A stretch of 64,000 bases of DNA, taken from assembly GCA_032161045.1 (NCBI GenBank), contig JAVHTH010000011.1. One strand, 5' to 3'. The stretch is from Fervidibacter sinensis. Its GTDB lineage: Bacteria > Armatimonadota > Fervidibacteria > Fervidibacterales > Fervidibacteraceae. Within the stretch, counting starts at the first letter, position 1; each line of letters starts with the position of its first letter. The translations under genes were made by a program, and so were the position numbers. The notes under the pieces are model-generated. The model did no database searches, was not told the origin of the DNA, and saw only the letters and a list, made by a program, of their open reading frames with translations. Of this stretch, positions 1 to 8,097 are shown in pieces.

Positions 1-528
1 AAAGGCGTGGTTTATGACGGCTTTATTGTGCAGGAGTTGTTGGCGGGTTTGTTTGACCGGACGGAAATGAACCGATGGCGGTTGCCCATAGTCTTCACCA
101 ACCAACTTTTAGCCACCTTTGATGAAAGCGACCGACGCTATCACCTGCGGACGGTGCTTTTAGGCTACCCCGCCATCATTTCCACAACAGGATTGGTTGA
201 AGCACCAGCGAAACCACGAGAGTTTTACATCGTGAGAGAGCAATTTCGTGCTATAGGTCTGGATGCAATTTCACCTGTCTTAGCAGCCGAAATGCGTGAC
301 CGATGCTTACTGCCCAATGACGAACGCTTGACAGAAGTTGCGAAGGGTTACGCTTTGCAAGCAGTCTTTTACGCTCTCTTCGGCGAAGCCTTCTGCGACG
401 ACAAAGATTGCAGGCTTTACAACGCCCATTGGCAGGAGGAAATGTTGAATGCGCAACTGAACGGCGCTTACGATTTATGCCCACGCCACGAAGCGATGTT
501 GCAGAATTTTGGAGAGACGCAATTGTAA
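1..528 (+). CDS. DUF6775-like putative metallopeptidase, C-terminal part (5' end outside window)
   Basis: The frame is open to the left edge, so this is the C-terminal part of a longer protein. The fragment contains the run STTGLVEAPAKPREFYIVRE, a stretch LTEVAKGYALQAVFYALFGE, and a cysteine cluster FCDDKDCRLYNAHWQEE followed by LCPRHE. Counting from the GTG at position 7, the cysteines are near residues 130, 135 and 158 with His161, which could form a metal site. From memory this combination matches the archaeal/bacterial DUF6775 family annotated as putative metallopeptidase; the catalytic part would lie upstream. No activity can be assigned from this fragment. It is followed after 38 bases by the MBL hydrolase gene. 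Confidence 0.55.
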   Translation, partial: KGVVYDGFIVQELLAGLFDRTEMNRWRLPIVFTNQLLATFDESDRRYHLRTVLLGYPAIISTTGLVEAPAKPREFYIVREQFRAIGLDAISPVLAAEMRDRCLLPNDERLTEVAKGYALQAVFYALFGEAFCDDKDCRLYNAHWQEEMLNAQLNGAYDLCPRHEAMLQNFGETQL

Positions 529-566
529 CTCAGACTGTCAGACTGCATTGTTGGAGGTGTTTGCCT

Positions 567-1376
567 GTGACTTTGAAAGAACGGGTTGAGCGGTTTTCTG
601 TGCCTGAAAACATGGTCGCCATTTGGGGCTTGGGGCAAACTGGGGTCGTGCTGAAAGGCGGAGGCTACATCGTCTACATTGACCCTTACCTGTCGGGCGA
701 GGGGAGGAGGGCAGTGCCGATTCTCATCCGTCCCGAAGAAATCACTCACGCTGATTTCGTTTTTCACACCCACATACACATTGACCACCTTGACCCTGTT
801 GCGGTTCGCGGAATAGCGAAGGCATCACCTGAAGCGAAATTTGTTGCACCGCTCAACTGCCATCAAGTTCTGCGCGAATGCGGTGTTCCCGAAGAACGCA
901 TTATCCATCCACCCGTCGGGCAGCAGTTTGATTTCGGTTCGCTCAAATTTTACGCCATCCCGTCAGCCCACTATGGCTTTGACGAAGTTGATGGCAAACC
1001 CGAGTTCCCCTCCTATTTGGGCTATTGCATCACGCTAAACGGGGTGAAGATTTACCACGCCGGCGACACCATCCTTTACGACGGAATGGAGGAACGAATC
1101 CGGGAATTCGCTCCCGACATCGCTTTCCTACCCATCAACGGTCGTGACTATTATCGCGAAAAACGGAACATTGTCGGCAACTTGACATTTTGGGAGGCTG
1201 CGCAATTGGCAGTGAACTCAGGTGTCAGGTTAGTCATCCCAACGCATTGGGATATGTTCCCGGGCAATAGCGAAAACTTCGCTCGCTTCGCCGATTGGCT
1301 CTACCATAACGCCCGTAACCAACACTTTCATGTGCTCCATGCCGGTGAGTTGTTCGTTTACGCGAAGGAAGTGTAA
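567..1376 (+). CDS. UlaG-like metallo-beta-lactamase-fold hydrolase
   Basis: A 269-residue MBL-fold protein, probably a cytosolic metal-dependent hydrolase of the UlaG/L-ascorbate-6-phosphate lactonase type; the substrate is unknown. The family signature HxHxDH is visible as HTHIHIDHLDP (His69, His71, Asp73, His74). Further family pieces are IYHAGDTILYD (metal-ligand Asp) and IPTHWDMFPGN near the C-terminus. The frame is open further upstream, but GTG at 567 is chosen because GGAGGT at 553-558 sits eight bases before it and the MBL core begins about 15 residues later. It lies in the same orientation as the partial upstream gene and atpC. Confidence 0.85.
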   Translation: MTLKERVERFSVPENMVAIWGLGQTGVVLKGGGYIVYIDPYLSGEGRRAVPILIRPEEITHADFVFHTHIHIDHLDPVAVRGIAKASPEAKFVAPLNCHQVLRECGVPEERIIHPPVGQQFDFGSLKFYAIPSAHYGFDEVDGKPEFPSYLGYCITLNGVKIYHAGDTILYDGMEERIREFAPDIAFLPINGRDYYREKRNIVGNLTFWEAAQLAVNSGVRLVIPTHWDMFPGNSENFARFADWLYHNARNQHFHVLHAGELFVYAKEV

Positions 1377-1452
1377 TTGCGGGATCAACTTCAACTCAGC
1401 CCGTTTTCGTCCGATTTTAAATGCGGCAAACTTTCGTGCACGGTGATGAGAG

Positions 1453-1866
1453 ATGGCGCGAACATTCTCGGTTGAAATCGTGACACCAGAACGGGTTTTG
1501 TTCTCGTCTGACCAAGTTGTTTCTTTGACAGTTCCTGCTTGGGAGGGAAGTTTGGGCGTGATGGCTATGCACGCCCCAATGGTCGCCGCTTTGAGAATTG
1601 GGGTCATCACGATTAAACTTGCCGACGGTGAAGAGGTCCGAGTTTCAACCACTGGCGGTTTCATGGAAGTTGCCGATAACAGGGCTGTCATCCTGTGTGA
1701 TATTGCCGAACTTGACAAAGAAATTGATGTTGAACGGGCACAAAGGGCGCTCCAGCGAGCCCTTGAAAGGTTGCGAAATTTCCAAGACCCAACCATTGAC
1801 CGAGAAAGAGCGCGGAAAGCAAAAGAAAGGGCAATGGCTCGGTTGAAAGCGGCGGGGGCAATTTGA
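1453..1866 (+). CDS. atpC: ATP synthase F1 epsilon subunit
   Basis: A 137-residue protein of the usual epsilon-subunit length. The N-terminal half is the beta-sandwich domain, with VEIVTPERVLFSSD and the hallmark EGSLGVMAMHAPMVAAL, followed by GGFMEVADNRAVILCD. The C-terminal half (about residues 90-135) is the charged helical hairpin that regulates ATP hydrolysis. The subunit belongs to the central stalk of the F1Fo ATP synthase at the inner membrane. Normally atpC follows atpD; here the upstream gene is an unrelated MBL hydrolase and the downstream gene an RNA methyltransferase 16 bases away, so it is detached from any atp operon within this window. Confidence 0.95.
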   Translation: MARTFSVEIVTPERVLFSSDQVVSLTVPAWEGSLGVMAMHAPMVAALRIGVITIKLADGEEVRVSTTGGFMEVADNRAVILCDIAELDKEIDVERAQRALQRALERLRNFQDPTIDRERARKAKERAMARLKAAGAI

Positions 1867-1882
1867 GCGGTGAAAAATCAAC

Positions 1883-2731
1883 ATGAACCTGCGATTCATT
1901 ACGAGCCGGCAAAACGATGTCTATCGTTTTCTGAAAGCCTTGACGGAACCTCATACCCGAAAAAAGCACGGGGCATTTTTGCTTGAAGGCGCAACCTTTG
2001 TCTCCGAGGCGCTGGAAGACGAAGCATGGGCTATCTTGACAATCGTGTTGACGCCGGAATTTGCTGAGACTGAACGGGGTAGGGCGATAATCGCAAGGGC
2101 TCAACAACAGCGAATTCCAGTTGCGTTGATGGCTCCAGCGTTGCTTGACGAAATTGCCGCTTCGGAAACTCCTCAAGGAATTCTCGCTGCAGTCAAGCAG
2201 CCACACAGAGAGAGACTTGAGCAATTGAAAGTTCCGACCATAGCGAGGGTCGTTGTGCTTGAAAGTTTACAAGACCCAAGCAATGTCGGGGCGATAATTC
2301 GCGTCGCCGACGCAGTTGGCGCTTTGGCTGTCCTTTACACGAAAGGCACTGCTGACCCTTACGCTCCCAAGTCGGTGCGGGCAAGCGCCGGAAGTTTGCT
2401 TCATGTTCCTGCCGTGCAGGTCAATTCAGTTGGGGAAGCGATTGAATGGTTGAAGGCAAATGAGTTTCAAGTCGTTGGGACAGTGCCACAAGGCGGGACA
2501 AACATTTTTGAAGCAGAATTTGCCAACAAAGTTGCAGTTTTGGTCGGAAACGAAGCGAGGGGTCTCTCAGAGGAAGCAAGGGAAAATTCGGATTTGCTGG
2601 TCACAATTCCGATGGTCGGCAAAGCGTCATCGTTGAACGCTGCAGTTGCGACAGGGGTTGCCCTTTACGAAGTCCTGCGCCGTCAGTTGTTTACTTTGGC
2701 TCCTCCATCTTCAACCCAGCCAATGCCTTAA
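1883..2731 (+). CDS. TrmH/SpoU-family rRNA or tRNA 2'-O-methyltransferase
   Basis: A 282-residue SPOUT-class methyltransferase. Residues 1-105 resemble the N-terminal RNA-binding (SpoU-substrate-binding) domain; residues about 115-270 are the knotted SAM-binding domain. Visible motifs are LQDPSNVGAIIRVADA (motif 1), VLVGNEARGLSE (motif 2) and IPMVGKASSLNAAVATGVA (motif 3). It transfers methyl from SAM to a ribose 2'-OH; whether the substrate is 23S rRNA or tRNA cannot be read from sequence. The last 41 bases overlap the 3' end of bioY on the opposite strand, so the two transcripts converge. Confidence 0.9.
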   Translation: MNLRFITSRQNDVYRFLKALTEPHTRKKHGAFLLEGATFVSEALEDEAWAILTIVLTPEFAETERGRAIIARAQQQRIPVALMAPALLDEIAASETPQGILAAVKQPHRERLEQLKVPTIARVVVLESLQDPSNVGAIIRVADAVGALAVLYTKGTADPYAPKSVRASAGSLLHVPAVQVNSVGEAIEWLKANEFQVVGTVPQGGTNIFEAEFANKVAVLVGNEARGLSEEARENSDLLVTIPMVGKASSLNAAVATGVALYEVLRRQLFTLAPPSSTQPMP

Positions 2732-3218
2732 CAACAGATGACGCTGCTACTAACTTCACCAAGTCACCCGGCAAAAACGGCAGCAAACCAAGTTGCAGGA
2801 CTTTGTCCCAACCCACAAAAAAGGCAAGCCAAGGAAGCCCGAAGGCGTAAATAGTGGCGTTGCCAATGAGTAAGGCGGCGAAAGTAAAACTGAAGCGACG
2901 AGACCACCCATTTTCAAGCAGCCAACCAACGACAAAAGCGGCAAAAACGAAACCGAAGATGTAGCCACCGGTTGGACCAAACAAGGCAGCAATCCCGCCT
3001 TTCCAACCAGCGAAAACTGGCAAACCGACGAGACCTTGAAGCACATAGGCAACGACCACAGCCGTCCCATAACGGCTGCCCAAAAGTGCACCCAGCAATA
3101 ACACGCCGAAAGTTTGCCCAGTTATCGGGACGGGCGTAAATGGCAAAGGTATGCGGACTTGTGAACAGGCGACAAGTACCAAATTGGCAACGCTAAGTGC
3201 GATCAATCGTTCTGTCAT
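2691..3218 (-). CDS. bioY: BioY, biotin transporter S component
   Basis: A 175-residue integral membrane protein with about six hydrophobic segments. The BioY family signature region is clear: QVRIPLPFTPVPITGQTFGV, then LLGALLGSRYG, GPTGGYIFGFVFAAFVVGWL and LLPFLPGDLVKLVAAS. It captures biotin as the substrate-binding subunit of an ECF transporter, or alone in some bacteria; no EcfA/EcfT gene is nearby. A GTG at 3260 extends the frame by 14 residues, but ATG 3218 has AAAGG eight bases upstream and gives the usual family N-terminus. It is convergent with the methyltransferase gene and divergent from ymdB. Confidence 0.9.
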   Translation of the reverse strand: MTERLIALSVANLVLVACSQVRIPLPFTPVPITGQTFGVLLLGALLGSRYGTAVVVAYVLQGLVGLPVFAGWKGGIAALFGPTGGYIFGFVFAAFVVGWLLENGWSRRFSFTFAALLIGNATIYAFGLPWLAFFVGWDKVLQLGLLPFLPGDLVKLVAASSVVKALAGLKMEEPK

Positions 3219-3404
3219 TGTCCGACCTTTGAGCCAAGCAGCGACAACCGTCAACTCCACTCACCCCTTCCGCTTATGTGGCTTTTTGCCGAAAGCGCCG
3301 TTAAATTTTTGCACAGCGTCCAAGTCAAATCGCTTGCTTCGGTAAACTGTCAAACTCCATGCCAAGTTGAAAGGTCAAGCCGAGGGAAAGGAGTCTTCCA
3401 AGTG

Positions 3405-4208
3405 ATGGAGACAGTTCGGATTTTGTTCATCGGTGATGTCATTGGTCGTCCCGGACGACATGCCGTTCGGGAATGGTTGCCGACATTGCGCAAGGAACTA
3501 TCCATTGACTTTGTTGTCGCCAACGGTGAGAACGCTGCAGGTGGAATTGGCATCACAGAGGGAACAGCGAAGGAGTTATTTGACGCTGGCGTTGATTGCT
3601 TGACTACGGGCAACCATGTCTGGAAGCAGAAGGAGGCTATGCAGTTTCTTTCCCGTGAGAACAGGGTTTTGCGCCCAGCCAACTTTCCGCCAGAAGCGCT
3701 CGGCTGTGGCTGGTGCGTTTTGCCCGTTAAGGATAAATCTGCACACATAGCGGTTGTCAACATTATGGGACAAGTGTTCATGAAGCCGGTTTTGGATTGC
3801 CCGTTCAAAACCCTTGACAGAGTTTTGGAGCAAATTCATCCCAAAACGCCTTTGGTCATCGTTGACCTCCATGCAGAGGCGACCAGCGAGAAGCAAGCGT
3901 TCGCTTATTACGCTGATGGACGGGTGACGGCGGTAATTGGCACACACACCCATGTCATGACCGCCGACGAAAGGTTAATGCCTAAAGGCACGGCTTTCAT
4001 CACCGATGTGGGGATGACCGGGGCAATTGACAGCGTTATCGGGATGAGGGTCAACGAAGTGCTTTACCACTTCGTAACCAAAATGCCGGCGAAGTTTGAA
4101 GTGGCAACGGGCAGAGTTAAACTGTGCGCAGTGTTGATTGAAGCCGAGATACAAACTGGGCGCGCCCTTTCAATCCAACGGGTTGAAAGGGAAGGCGAAA
4201 TCGGTTGA
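3405..4208 (+). CDS. ymdB: YmdB-family metallophosphoesterase (2',3'-cyclic nucleotide phosphodiesterase type)
   Basis: A 267-residue protein of the YmdB/TIGR00282 family; the B. subtilis homologue hydrolyses 2',3'-cyclic nucleotides and affects biofilm and motility switching. Metal-binding motifs are FIGDVIGRPGR, VVANGENAAGGIGIT, TTGNHVWKQKE, LRPANFP, VDLHAEATSEKQAFA, VIGTHTHVMTAD and TDVGMTGAIDSVIGM. The open frame extends to 3276, but an AAAGGAG at 3387-3393 precedes GTG 3402/ATG 3405 and the family N-terminus starts there. It is followed 21 bases later by the lipid kinase gene, probably co-transcribed. Confidence 0.93.
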   Translation: METVRILFIGDVIGRPGRHAVREWLPTLRKELSIDFVVANGENAAGGIGITEGTAKELFDAGVDCLTTGNHVWKQKEAMQFLSRENRVLRPANFPPEALGCGWCVLPVKDKSAHIAVVNIMGQVFMKPVLDCPFKTLDRVLEQIHPKTPLVIVDLHAEATSEKQAFAYYADGRVTAVIGTHTHVMTADERLMPKGTAFITDVGMTGAIDSVIGMRVNEVLYHFVTKMPAKFEVATGRVKLCAVLIEAEIQTGRALSIQRVEREGEIG

Positions 4209-4229
4209 GGGGAAAGTCAGTGACCTAAA

Positions 4230-5365
4230 ATGCAGGACAAAAGAACCGTGCTTTTAATCGTCAACCCACACGCAGGTGGCGGGAAAGGACAAAAGTGGAC
4301 ACCAAAACTGGAAAATGCGTTGAAGCAAAGAGGTTGGGAAGTTTGGACGGTCCTGACCGAAAGGCAAGGGGACGCAGCATTTGCCGCGCGAGAGATAGAA
4401 GCAGACCTCATTCTTGTCGCTGGCGGCGATGGAGTTTTCCACGACGCAATCAACGGCATGTGGCAGAGCCAAAGGCTCGTTCCCATTGGGCTAATTCCGA
4501 TTGGCACTGGGAATGTTTTTGCTGCGAATATGGGCATACCTTCCCATCCGATTGATGCACTGGAGCAATTGCTCAACGGTCAAGTCAAGTGGCTGGATGT
4601 CGGCGAGGCTCACGGTCAAATTTTCCACTGCAGCCTTGGGGTTGGATTTGATGCTTATGTCGTCGCGCAAATGGAAACAGTCAGCAAACCGCAAAAGCGG
4701 TTTTTGGGCAAGTTGGTTTACTTCCTGCAAGCGCTGCGCCATAGCCTTCGTTACAGGTGGTCGTCAATAAGGGTTGAAGCGGAATTGGCTGATGGTGGTA
4801 GACAAGTTTGGGAGAAAGAAGCGTGGCTTGTCCTTATCAGCAACTTGCCTGACTACGGAGGTGTCAAAGTCACTCCGAACGCCGAGCCCGATGACGGTTT
4901 GCTTGACTTGTGCATTTTACCTTCTCACAGCAAAGCCGACTATTTTCGGTTCGCTATGCTCGGGCTACTCGGATGGCACATGCGCCACCCCGAGGTCGTC
5001 GTCACTCAAATTCGCTCCGCCAGAATTGATTCTGCTCCCCCAGTTCCGACCCAAATGGACGGTGAACTGACACCGCCGACACCCGTTACTGTCCAAGTCA
5101 TTCCAAAGGTTTTACCAGTTTTGTTGCCTTNNNNNNNNNNNNNNNNNNNNNNNNNNNNNNNNNNNNNNNNNNNNNNNNNNNNNNNNNNNNNNNNNNNNNN
5201 NNNNNNNNNNNNNNNNNNNNNNNNNNNNNNACTCAAATTCGCTCCGCCAGAATTGATTCTGCTCCCCCAGTTCCGACCCAAATGGACGGTGAACTGACAC
5301 CGCCGACACCCGTTACTGTCCAAGTCATTCCAAAGGTTTTACCAGTTTTGTTGCCTTTAAGATGA
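4230..5365 (+). CDS. Diacylglycerol kinase/YegS-family lipid kinase, interrupted by an assembly gap
   Basis: The kinase core is clear: VNPHAGGGKG (phosphate loop), VAGGDGVFHDAINGM (GGDGT-type nucleotide motif), IPIGTGNVFAANMGI, and a C-terminal part with PDDGLLDLCIL and PTQMDGE. It phosphorylates a lipid such as diacylglycerol or sphingosine-like alcohols at the membrane. The record contains 100 Ns at 5131-5230 flanked by two identical 127-bp copies. Removing one copy and the Ns joins base 5130 to base 5358 and gives 909 nt, an intact frame of 302 residues ending LLPLR and TGA at 5363-5365, the usual length of the family. The gene is therefore probably complete in the organism. Confidence 0.88.
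5004..5357. other. Scaffold gap (100 N) flanked by a 127-bp exact duplication
   Basis: Bases 5004-5130 and 5231-5357 are identical over 127 bases, and exactly 100 Ns (5131-5230) lie between them. 127 is a common maximum k-mer size in short-read assemblers and 100 a default gap length, so the two contig ends most likely overlap by one k-mer and the gap is not real. The restored kinase frame supports this. Confidence 0.9.
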
Positions 5366-5701
5366 CGCTGTTTGAGGGCTTGATCCCCGCTGAACCCAAA
5401 ACCTGCGAACATCGCTGTTAGCCATCTTTCCGCAACCATTCGTGCACAATATCCATGCTACAGGCTTTAGTTTGTAATTGCTGACGAACTCAGAGGGCAA
5501 GCATCCGACTTGCCGAAATTTTTTCCTGTAGGGCAGGGTTTTACACCCTGCCGACAAATTTCCATCGGCGCGGTGTGAAACCGCGCCCTACATTAAGCCA
5601 AATTTCCTTGTAGGGCGGGGTTTTATACCCCGCCGACAAACTTTTGATCGGCACGGTGTAAAACCGCCATCCGAGAATTTCGTCAAGCCCTTTACCCGCC
5701 A
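5366..5701. repeat. Intergenic region with four hairpin repeats of the GTAGGGC family
   Basis: No gene is apparent. From about 5531 to 5675 the region carries alternating forward and reverse copies of a short imperfect palindrome: GTAGGGCAGGGTTTTACACC and its pairing half near 5531, a reverse copy ending GCGCCCTAC near 5591, another forward copy GTAGGGCGGGGTTTTATACC near 5612, and a partial reverse copy near 5651. The same unit recurs at about 7990 and 34293. The first part (5370-5395) has a TTGATCCCCGCTGAACCC-like piece that also recurs, degenerate, near 7828, 8050 and 31232. Confidence 0.75.
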
Positions 5702-6685
5702 ATGATTGTCGGTATGACTTGTCGCCAACTTGTAGCGACAGTTTTTGCCACTGCGTTTTCTCTGAGCATTTTGGCTTTTGGTGGCTATCAGTTTTGGAAG
5801 TGGCATCAACCACTTTGGCTTGTCGCCGAGTTGAAAGGGCACAGTGCTGGTGTGACTTGGGTTGCTTTCACGCCCGATGGAAACAAAGTTTTGTCGGCAA
5901 GCCACGATAAGACTATCCGAGTTTGGGATTGGAGGAAAGGGAAATGCGAGCGAGTTCTCAAAGGACACAGCGACTCGGTGCGTTGTCTTGCATTGCTTGG
6001 TGACAATCGTGTGGCGTCAGCAAGTTGGGATGGGACAGTGAGGATTTGGAATTGGCGGACGGGAAAGCAACTGGCAAAATTCACCACAAAAGTTGGGCGA
6101 TTGAACGCCTTGACAGTTAGCCCAAATGGTAAGTGGTTGGTGGCAGGTGGGGAGCAAGGGATTTTTGTCCGAAGCGAAAGCGGGAAAGCGAGTTGGATTT
6201 TACCCAAAGCGAATGTCCGCTCCTTAGCGTTTCACCCGCACGGGCAAATCTTGGCAGTTGGCGATGGCATTGGGCAAATCTGGCTTTTGAACATCGCTCA
6301 ATCGGAATTGGTGGCAAGATGGCAAGCACATCAAAATGCTGTGACGGCGTTAGCCTTTCACCCCAACGGCTCTCTTTTGTTCTCCGGAAGCGAAGATGCG
6401 ACTCTGTCGGTTTGGGATGTTATTAGCCGAAGTGTGGTCAAGCGTTTAGAAGGATGGCATCAGAGGGAAATTCGCGCTGTCGCGTTTAGTCCTGACGGCA
6501 AATTTGCTGTCTCTTGCAGCATGGACGATAGATTGAGAGTGTGGAGCGTTAAGGATTGGCAATTACTCTTGACGAAAGAAGGAGGGCGCAATTGGGCACT
6601 CGCGTTGGCTTTTGAACCATCAGGCAAGTTTTTGGCATCAGCGAGCAAAGACGAAAAGGTGAAAGTTTGGCGGGTGAAGTTTTGA
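5702..6685 (+). CDS. WD40-repeat beta-propeller protein with N-terminal membrane anchor
   Basis: A 327-residue protein. A hydrophobic segment at about residues 10-30 (VATVFATAFSLSILAFGGYQ) is a probable signal anchor or uncleaved signal. The rest is about seven WD40 blades, each with the GH...V..L.F.PDG...S.S.D.TI.VWD pattern: HSAGVTWVAFTPDG/KTIRVWDW, HSDSVRCLAL/GTVRIWNW, a degenerate blade at 125-160, LAFHPHGQ/GQIWLL, HQNAVTALAFHPNG/ATLSVWDV, IRAVAFSPDG/DRLRVWSV and LAFEPSGKF/EKVKVWRV. It is likely a scaffold exposed outside the cytoplasmic membrane. ATG at 5714 is an alternative start. No enzymatic domain is visible. Confidence 0.88.
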   Translation: MIVGMTCRQLVATVFATAFSLSILAFGGYQFWKWHQPLWLVAELKGHSAGVTWVAFTPDGNKVLSASHDKTIRVWDWRKGKCERVLKGHSDSVRCLALLGDNRVASASWDGTVRIWNWRTGKQLAKFTTKVGRLNALTVSPNGKWLVAGGEQGIFVRSESGKASWILPKANVRSLAFHPHGQILAVGDGIGQIWLLNIAQSELVARWQAHQNAVTALAFHPNGSLLFSGSEDATLSVWDVISRSVVKRLEGWHQREIRAVAFSPDGKFAVSCSMDDRLRVWSVKDWQLLLTKEGGRNWALALAFEPSGKFLASASKDEKVKVWRVKF

Positions 6686-6795
6686 AGTTTCAGACGACCT
6701 TTGTCCACAAGGGCGACGCTACCATCAAATATGCCTTGCCACAGCGCTAAAATCGCTACAGCCCGAGTGATCCCACAGCGAAGAAGGTGATAGCG

Positions 6796-7812
6796 ATGAA
6801 GGCAATTTTGTATGCGGATTGGGAGAGGCTGGAATTGGTTGATGTGCCTGAGCCTAAGCCGAAAGAAGGTGAGGTGCTCATTAAGGTCGGACATGTGGGA
6901 ATTTGTGGGTCGGAAATTGAGTGTGTGGTTCAAAGGCATCCGCGTCGCCAACCACCGCTCATTATGGGACATGAGTTCGCTGGCACGGTTGTTGAGTTGG
7001 GAGACGGCGTAACGAATTTGCAAGTTGGTCAGCAAGTCGCAGTCAACCCAATCATAGGTTGTTGGAAATGCCGATGGTGTCAACAAGGTAGACCAAATTT
7101 GTGCGAACGAAGGAAATTGCTCAGCATGCAACTTCCCGGCGCTTTCGCCGAATTTGTGGTTGCCCCAGCGGAAAACTGTCACCCACTACCTGAAGGGGTG
7201 ACAACTCGTGAGGGAGCAATCACAGAACCCGTTGCAAATGCCGTCCACGCTTTAAGGCTCGCTCAAACCGTTTTGCCTGAACGAGTCATAGTGTTCGGGG
7301 CAGGTCCGATAGGTTTGGTCTGCGCTCAAGTTGCGAGAGCCTTCGGTGCGACTTTCATTGCGATTGTTGAGGTCGTCCCACAGCGGATTGAAATCGCGAA
7401 GAATTTTGCTGATGCGGTCATAAATCCGCAAACTGAAGATGTGCTCGCAAAAGCAAAGGAACTGACCAAAGGTCTTGGTTTTGACCTTGCCCTTGACGCT
7501 GTCGGTCGCTCAATCACCAGAAGGCTCGCCGTTGAGTCGGTTCACCCAATGGGCATTGTGATGTGGGTTGGATTGCACGAGGACGAAACGACTGTGCCGG
7601 GGATGCAAATCATATACGGCGAAAAAACTGTCAAGGGTAGCAGCGCTTACACTGACGCCGATTTTGCGACGGCGCTCAAACTCATCGCTTCGGGCAAAGT
7701 TGAAGTCAAATCTTGGGTTCACGAGTTTCCGCTTGAGCAAGGCGTTGAAGTCTTTTGGAAACTCGCCCGGGGCGAAACACCAGAGGTTGTCAAGGCTTTA
7801 CTACATCCATAG
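6796..7812 (+). CDS. Zinc-dependent medium-chain alcohol/polyol dehydrogenase
   Basis: A 338-residue MDR-superfamily dehydrogenase, closest in layout to sorbitol/threonine dehydrogenases. The catalytic zinc region shows GHVGICGSEIE (Cys ligand) and IMGHEFAG (His-Glu). The structural zinc lobe has CWKCRWCQQGRPNLC, four cysteines in the normal spacing. The Rossmann NAD(P) motif is VIVFGAGPIGLVCAQVARAFG. The substrate is not determined; sugar alcohols or keto sugars are likely given the many sugar genes in the window. ATG 6796 is preferred over GTG 6787 because AAGGTG lies just upstream. A long hairpin-rich spacer follows. Confidence 0.9.
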   Translation: MKAILYADWERLELVDVPEPKPKEGEVLIKVGHVGICGSEIECVVQRHPRRQPPLIMGHEFAGTVVELGDGVTNLQVGQQVAVNPIIGCWKCRWCQQGRPNLCERRKLLSMQLPGAFAEFVVAPAENCHPLPEGVTTREGAITEPVANAVHALRLAQTVLPERVIVFGAGPIGLVCAQVARAFGATFIAIVEVVPQRIEIAKNFADAVINPQTEDVLAKAKELTKGLGFDLALDAVGRSITRRLAVESVHPMGIVMWVGLHEDETTVPGMQIIYGEKTVKGSSAYTDADFATALKLIASGKVEVKSWVHEFPLEQGVEVFWKLARGETPEVVKALLHP

Positions 7813-8097
7813 CGTTATCGGGACAAGATTCCTGCTGAGCCGAAAACTTTGTTGTTTTCGGAGGGTCAGGCTACTGCCTGACCGAAAACTGGCATGCTAT
7901 AGGCGTGCATGCCGAGTTTGTCAGAGACTGCAGGCTAAAGCCCATAGTTGGGCACAGTTTTAGACATTGCTGACCAAAAGATTTTTATCGGCGGGGTGTA
8001 AAACCCCGCCCTACAAAGAAATTCGCCGATTAAAACTGGAGGACCGGTTCCTGCCGAGCCAAAGTTTAACTTTTGCCAAACCGAAAACGGGTATCCC
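7813..8097. repeat. Cluster of four hairpins between convergent genes
   Basis: The spacer contains four clear inverted repeats: CCGAAAAC/GTTTTCGG (7840-7861), GGTCAGGC/GCCTGACC (7864-7883), GGCATGC/GCATGCC (7891-7913) and GGCGGGG/CCCCGCC (7990-8010). The last belongs to the GTAGGGC family, in reverse orientation and ending CCCTAC. The ends of the region carry two copies of a TTCCTGCYGAGCC piece (about 7829 and 8050). No gene is seen. It may end transcription from both sides, though none of the hairpins has a clean T-tract. Confidence 0.65.
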
